Assembly: GCF_027580225.2 (NCBI RefSeq)
Contig: NC_073359.2
Span: forward strand, 16,996,001-17,060,000
DNA length: 64,000 bases
DNA from: Misgurnus anguillicaudatus
Lineage: Eukaryota > Chordata > Actinopteri > Cypriniformes > Cobitidae
Direction of reading: 5' to 3'
In this document: one piece after another, positions 60,271 to 64,000 of the stretch
Layout: each line of letters starts with the position of its first letter
How positions within the stretch are numbered: position 1 is the stretch's first letter
Translations under genes and position numbers: made by a program
Notes under the pieces: generated by a model
What the model was told of the DNA's origin: nothing
Seen by the model: only the letters and a program-made list of their open reading frames with translations
Database searches by the model: none

Positions 60271-61639
60271 AGATTCATATTAATTAAAGGGAAAACACCT
60301 AGAGAAGCTTTCACACCTGTGGACTGGGTTGTCAATCTCACAGGAATATAACAGGTTCACAAATGTGTTAATGATGTGAAGCTGTGTAAGTGCTAATGCT
60401 CAACAAAAATCTCTTTTAGTAAAACCACACATTTGCTAGAAGTAGAAATATACCAGTAGTATATTTTATTAAGGCTAAGCTTTTAGGACAGTAAAATACA
60501 ACACCTAACCTATTTTTCTGTTAAGATATATAATATAAAACACATCTTTATGTAGTGATGTTCAGATTCAGGTTTTATGGAAGAACACTTGTATTGCCAA
60601 AGCATGTATATGTTTTTGGACCTATATCTTTATCTATAAATATAAATATACAGTGTTTTCTTCTTGAACTCTGAATCTTAATATCTCCCTATAAAGATGC
60701 TTTTATGAGAGCCATGATCTCACTCTTTTTCTCCCTCATCCTCAAGAGGGATGAGGTCATAGCAGACACCAACCGCTACCCCCAACCAGCATCGACACAC
60801 ATCTTCTGCTCACTTTTCTAAATTGCCCCTTTCAATCGGGGACATGTTAGAGAGGAAGGGCCTCCTGGGACAAAGAAAAGACCAGGAGAAGCGGTGGAAA
60901 TTGCCCTTTACTTGAAAGAGAAAAAAACAAGGAAATGGTTAACATCTATATTGCATTTATTTATATCATTTTAATAAAAAGTGGAAAAAACCCACTGTAT
61001 GCATTTTCTTATCCTCTGGTATATACTGTATATGCACAATACTGTATATTTGAAGCTTACATAATTGTGTGTTTATAGTATTTGTTATTTATATTCTTAG
61101 GTATGTTACATTTTCAGATTATGATATCTGATAAAGGCATGTCTTTTTTGGTCAATATGTCTATCTTAGCACTGTAGAACCAGATGTGGACTCCGTGTTA
61201 ATAAATGCTTTGTGCTTTCTGCCCCCATGCGGTCATTTTGGTGTATTGCTGCTAAAGCACATATTCAATTTTATGGCTAACTCTTCTAAATAAACCACAA
61301 AACATTGCTTAATGAATTATGTTAATTTAAATACAAATTATGTTTAAGCCGTAGATGCCTAAATGACTGAAAATACTGAAAAAATTACAATATAATTATT
61401 TTTATATATAGAAAAGATACCTGCCCGGGAAAACTGATTTGGCACCTGGCTTTTAAAACCGTCGCTGATTGGCTTAAATACGTATTTTTAACATTTAAAG
61501 TTAAGCTTAGCACCTGTATTTTATCGTTTGTATCAAGTTCATCATCTTATCTGATTATATAAACAACACATTCTGTTAGAGAAAGAGATAAGCGTAACGC
61601 TCACATGATACCTGTGTGTACAACATGCGGTGCACGCAC
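60271..61639. other. Intergenic DNA upstream of ankrd24
   Basis: No exon or complete element seen. 60700-60910 has balanced composition without repeat features. Confidence 0.35.
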
Positions 61640-61760
61640 CTGCCAATCAAACACGCTACTGCCCGCCCCTCGTATCTGATTGGTCAGATTTGTGCCCAGT
61701 CAGGCAAGTCCAACAGACATGTGTTTTTTGCACATGACGTCATTGTCGGACGGGGCATCC
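61640..61760 (+). promoter_or_regulatory. ankrd24: Candidate ankrd24 promoter
   Basis: Within about 120 bp are a CCAAT box (CTGCCAATCAAAC), a GC box (GCCCGCCCCT), an inverted CCAAT box (CTGATTGGTCAG), and a full CRE palindrome TGACGTCA at 61735-61742. These lie upstream of a leader exon with a strong donor at 61801. Such clustering is usual for a TATA-less vertebrate promoter. Confidence 0.6.
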
Positions 61761-61801
61761 CATAGTGGGCATCTCATACAGCAGGTCTACAAACATTTAA
61801 A
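61745..61801 (+). other. ankrd24: Putative 5' non-coding exon of ankrd24
   Basis: It ends AACATTTAAA|GTAAGT at 61801. The intron to the next exon would be 333 bp (61802-62134). The start is approximate. Confidence 0.5.
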
Positions 61802-62134
61802 GTAAGTATTTTGTATTTTATTTCCGAATCAAAACATCGTTTATATGCTTCACATTGTTGTGTTTGCTACATAAATGTGGTTATCATAGCAATAGTTGCT
61901 ATTTACAGTCTACTATGGTACAAACTAAATATTGGTGTACAGATATTATTGCTTCAACGTCATCAGTTTTGATGTAGTAGCCTAATTTAATTTGACTGAA
62001 CCGCAGACGTATTGATCTGTCTATAATGGGTATTAATGCATATATGTTCATATTCTTTAGAGAAACTTGTGTGAATAAACCATATATTATTAATCTCTCA
62101 ATGAAGATTTATGCTTTGTTTTTATTCTTTATAG

Positions 62135-62193
62135 TTAATGCACATTCTTAAGACGAGATGAAAACGTTAAAGGCAAAGTTTAAGAAGACAGAG
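62135..62193 (+). CDS. ankrd24: First coding exon of an ANKRD24-type gene (12 codons)
   Basis: Acceptor TTTTATTCTTTATAG|TTAATG, ATG at 62158, donor ACAGAG|GTAAGA. The 12 codons read MKTLKAKFKKTE. As I recall it, human ANKRD24 starts MKTLRARFKKTE (10 of 12 identical) and its paralogue RAI14 starts MKSLKAKFRKSD (8 of 12). The exon ends in phase 0, as expected before the ankyrin-repeat exons, which lie beyond the window. The start context is ACGAGATGA (G at -3). ANKRD24 is a coiled-coil ankyrin-repeat protein linked to the stereocilia rootlets of hair cells. SHD as neighbour agrees with human 19p13.3. Confidence 0.8.
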
Positions 62194-62605
62194 GTAAGAT
62201 CCAGACATACTGAATGTGTTTATAGTCGTTTATCTTCAACATTTTGTAATTCATTTGAACTCAACTAGTCTGTATTTATCAATACTGTGATACTGTATAT
62301 GGAGTACGACATGGCAGATGCAAACGTCTTTGACCGGTAGAGGATCAGGCCAGCCTGTAGACGAGGGTCGTAACCAGAGATCTCTACAAGTGTTCAATTA
62401 TTGAAAACCACTCATTCACACACATGCTCACAAACTCAGTGTGTGGTGTACACTGTGTTCCTGTATGGTTTTAGAGGTGTCATTTATGAATAGATTTTAT
62501 TTTAAGTTTCAAAGTTTTTGTGATTTCACAACATGCAATATTCTTAATAGGGCTGTGCAATATATTGAAATCAGGGTATTGTGGTACAGGGTAGCAGTGG
62601 TACCG

Positions 62606-62966
62606 AGCCCCTAAGGTGACATTGGAGTAAAAAAAATCTGGAGTTTAGTTTCATGTGCTCACGTGAAACTTTCATGTGCTCGCGCGAGACCTTCATGTGC
62701 AGATTTTTTTTTGTTTAGTTTTGCGTGCTCACGTGAAAGCGAAAGTTTCATCTGCGCACGCGATAGTTTCACATGCGCACGCGATAGTTTCACATGCGCA
62801 CACGAAAGTTTCACGTGAGCACGCGAAACTAAACACGGAAGTTTCACATGAGCACGCGATAGTTTCACGTGCGTACGCGAAAGTTTCACGTAAGCACGCG
62901 ATAGTTTCACGTGAGCATGCAAAACTAAACTTTATTTTATTTTTGCTCCATGTCCCCTTAGGGGCT
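62606..62966. repeat. TIR element carrying a 21-bp minisatellite
   Basis: AGCCCCTAAGGTGACATTGG at the left and CATGTCCCCTTAGGGGCT at the right are inverted ends, and the match continues inward (GTTTAGTTT against AAACTAAAC). Inside are about a dozen variants of a 21-bp unit, AGTTTCACATGCGCACGCGAT, in both orientations. Many units contain the palindrome CACGTG or GCGCGC. Because 21 is a multiple of three, both strands stay open, giving false repeat proteins. Confidence 0.85.
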
Positions 62967-63375
62967 ATCTACTATGGTTTGCAATAAATGAGATTTATTT
63001 TTAATCATTCAAAAAGTAACATATGGCCAAAGTTGTATGTGTGCATGTGCAACTGCACATGATAGTAGTAATATTTATTTTTATTCATTTTTGTTTGTTT
63101 GTTTACATTATTAAAATGTCTGTTTGTTTTATGCGGAAGTTGTTGTGATGCTTTCTTTTCTCTGAAATATAAATCATGTGTTGGTTATGTAATGAAAAAA
63201 TATATATTTTATTACAATTTAAATTAATTTTAGAACAAGAAATATTTTATCGCATACCGAATAGCGCTTGATTTAGCATGCTTTCGCATTTTTCTTCAGT
63301 ATCGCACAGCCCTATTTCTTAAATCATTAATATTTATCAGACACTTTATTAAAAGTAACTTACATTGCATATATA

Positions 63376-63838
63376 CACTCACCTAAAGGATTATTAGGAA
63401 CACCGTACTAATACTGTGTTTGACCCCCTTTCGCCTTCAGAACTGCCTTAGTTCTACGTGGCATTGATTCAACAAGGTGCTGAAAGCATTCTTTAGAAAT
63501 GTTGGCCCATATTGATAGGATAGCATCTTGCAGTTGATGGAGATTTGTGGAATGCACCAACAGGGCATGAAGCTCACGTTCCACCACATCCCAAAGATGC
63601 TCTATTGTGTTGAGATCTGGTGACTGTGGGGGCCATTTTAGTACAGTGAACTCATTGTCATGTTCAAGAAACCAATGTAAAATGATTTGAGCTTTGTGAC
63701 ATGGTGCATTATCCTGCTGGAAGTAGCCATCAGAGGATGGGTACATGATGGTCATAAAGGGATGGACATGGTCAGAAACAATGCTCAGGTAGGCCGTGGC
63801 ATTTAAACGATGCCCAATTGGCACTATTACTAGTTTAC
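63376..63838 (-). mobile_element. Tc1-like element (D-36-E family), truncated copy 2
   Basis: It begins at a TA with CACTCACCTAAAGGATTATT, identical to the 14283 copy. The similarity stops near 63838 without the second TIR, so about half of the element is missing. Confidence 0.88.
63408..63824 (-). pseudogene. Tc1 (D-36-E) transposase, C-terminal part only
   Basis: An open 138-residue frame without stops: PIGHRLNATAYLSIVSDHVH, QQDNAPCHKAQ, WPPQSPDLNTIEHLWDVVE, VESMPRRTKAVLKAKGGQTQ. The DNA-binding half and the first catalytic Asp are absent. The second Asp and the Glu are 36 residues apart. It has Thr where Pro usually precedes IE. It is inactive but better preserved than the 14384 copy. Confidence 0.88.
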
Positions 63839-63944
63839 CTTTTCTGCACGCTAATCAAAGACAGTAAAAGATGCTAACAGGAAGTCATTGGCAGAGTGAA
63901 AGGCTAATGGCGGCCCGCCTATTTCACCAAGGAAACTTGTCTAT

Positions 63945-64000
63945 ACACTGTAAAAAGTAAAATTTGGATCAACTTAAAAACTACTTCAATTAGCAACCTC
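63945..64000. repeat. CACTGTAAAAAGTAAAA repeat end, cut by window edge
   Basis: ACACTGTAAAAAGTAAAATT followed by TGGATCAACTTAAAAACTAC matches the terminus at 6256. Confidence 0.6.

Larger units (their letters stand above)
62194..64000 (+). other. ankrd24: Start of ankrd24 intron, truncated by the window edge
   Basis: No second coding exon with ankyrin-repeat similarity was found before the window ends. The stretch is occupied by the minisatellite element, a Tc1 copy and AT-rich DNA. Confidence 0.6.

Noticed and set aside
62659..62987. Open frames of His-Val-Lys-Leu-Ser-Arg-Ala repeats on both strands, which look like a repeat protein
   Set aside because: A 21-bp minisatellite keeps both strands open, and the array lies inside inverted terminal repeats.

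Overview
The window is teleost nuclear DNA, most likely from a cyprinid or close relative. It holds large AT-rich introns, vertebrate-type splice sites, and very many cut-and-paste DNA transposons (Tc1, hAT, PIF/Harbinger-like, TTAA-target and CACTG-ended), with tRNA-derived SINEs and simple repeats. There is no bacterial, phage or CRISPR content. Only about 2.5 kb codes for host protein.

Three host genes can be supported. (1) 10.9-13.6 kb, plus strand: a sphingosine-1-phosphate receptor with one intact coding exon of 392 aa behind a spliced 5' leader, best read as s1pr4. (2) 57.6 kb down to 21.9 kb, minus strand: an SHB-family SH2 adaptor, read as shd. I assembled it from seven exons (57276-57614, 54498-54648, 48640-48849, 33022-33099, 32109-32271, 27852-27971, 21868-22054). 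All six junctions have GT/AG sites and matching phase, giving 415 codons plus a stop. Its 78-bp exon 4 is symmetrical and encodes a proline-rich PWPPPVGQL segment that I recall in SHF but not in mammalian SHD. (3) 61.7-62.2 kb, plus strand: the 5' end of a gene whose first coding exon is only 12 codons (MKTLKAKFKKTE), matching the start of ANKRD24. In human, S1PR4, ANKRD24 and SHD all lie on 19p13.3, so the three calls support each other. shd and ankrd24 are divergent, with about 3.3 kb between their likely first exons.

The rest is layered transposon debris. A 1.6-kb Tc1 element (24879-26478) has both ends and one frame break in its transposase. Two copies of a Tc1 family with D-36-E catalytic spacing lie at 14.3 and 63.4 kb, the first inserted inside a SINE. 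Nested hATs have perfect 8-bp target duplications (38857-42143 containing 39710-41413; also 29087-29994 and 18548-19129). Five copies of one PIF-like MITE have TTA or TAA duplications, and several families share TTAA target sites.

Between shd and ankrd24 lies a 1.35-kb GATA/GACA array with a non-tetranucleotide module recurring five times, and inside the first part of ankrd24 lies a TIR element carrying a 21-bp CACGTG-type minisatellite. I found no wholly new biological system; the best leads are the shd cassette exon, the two structured repeats, and the datable insertion series.
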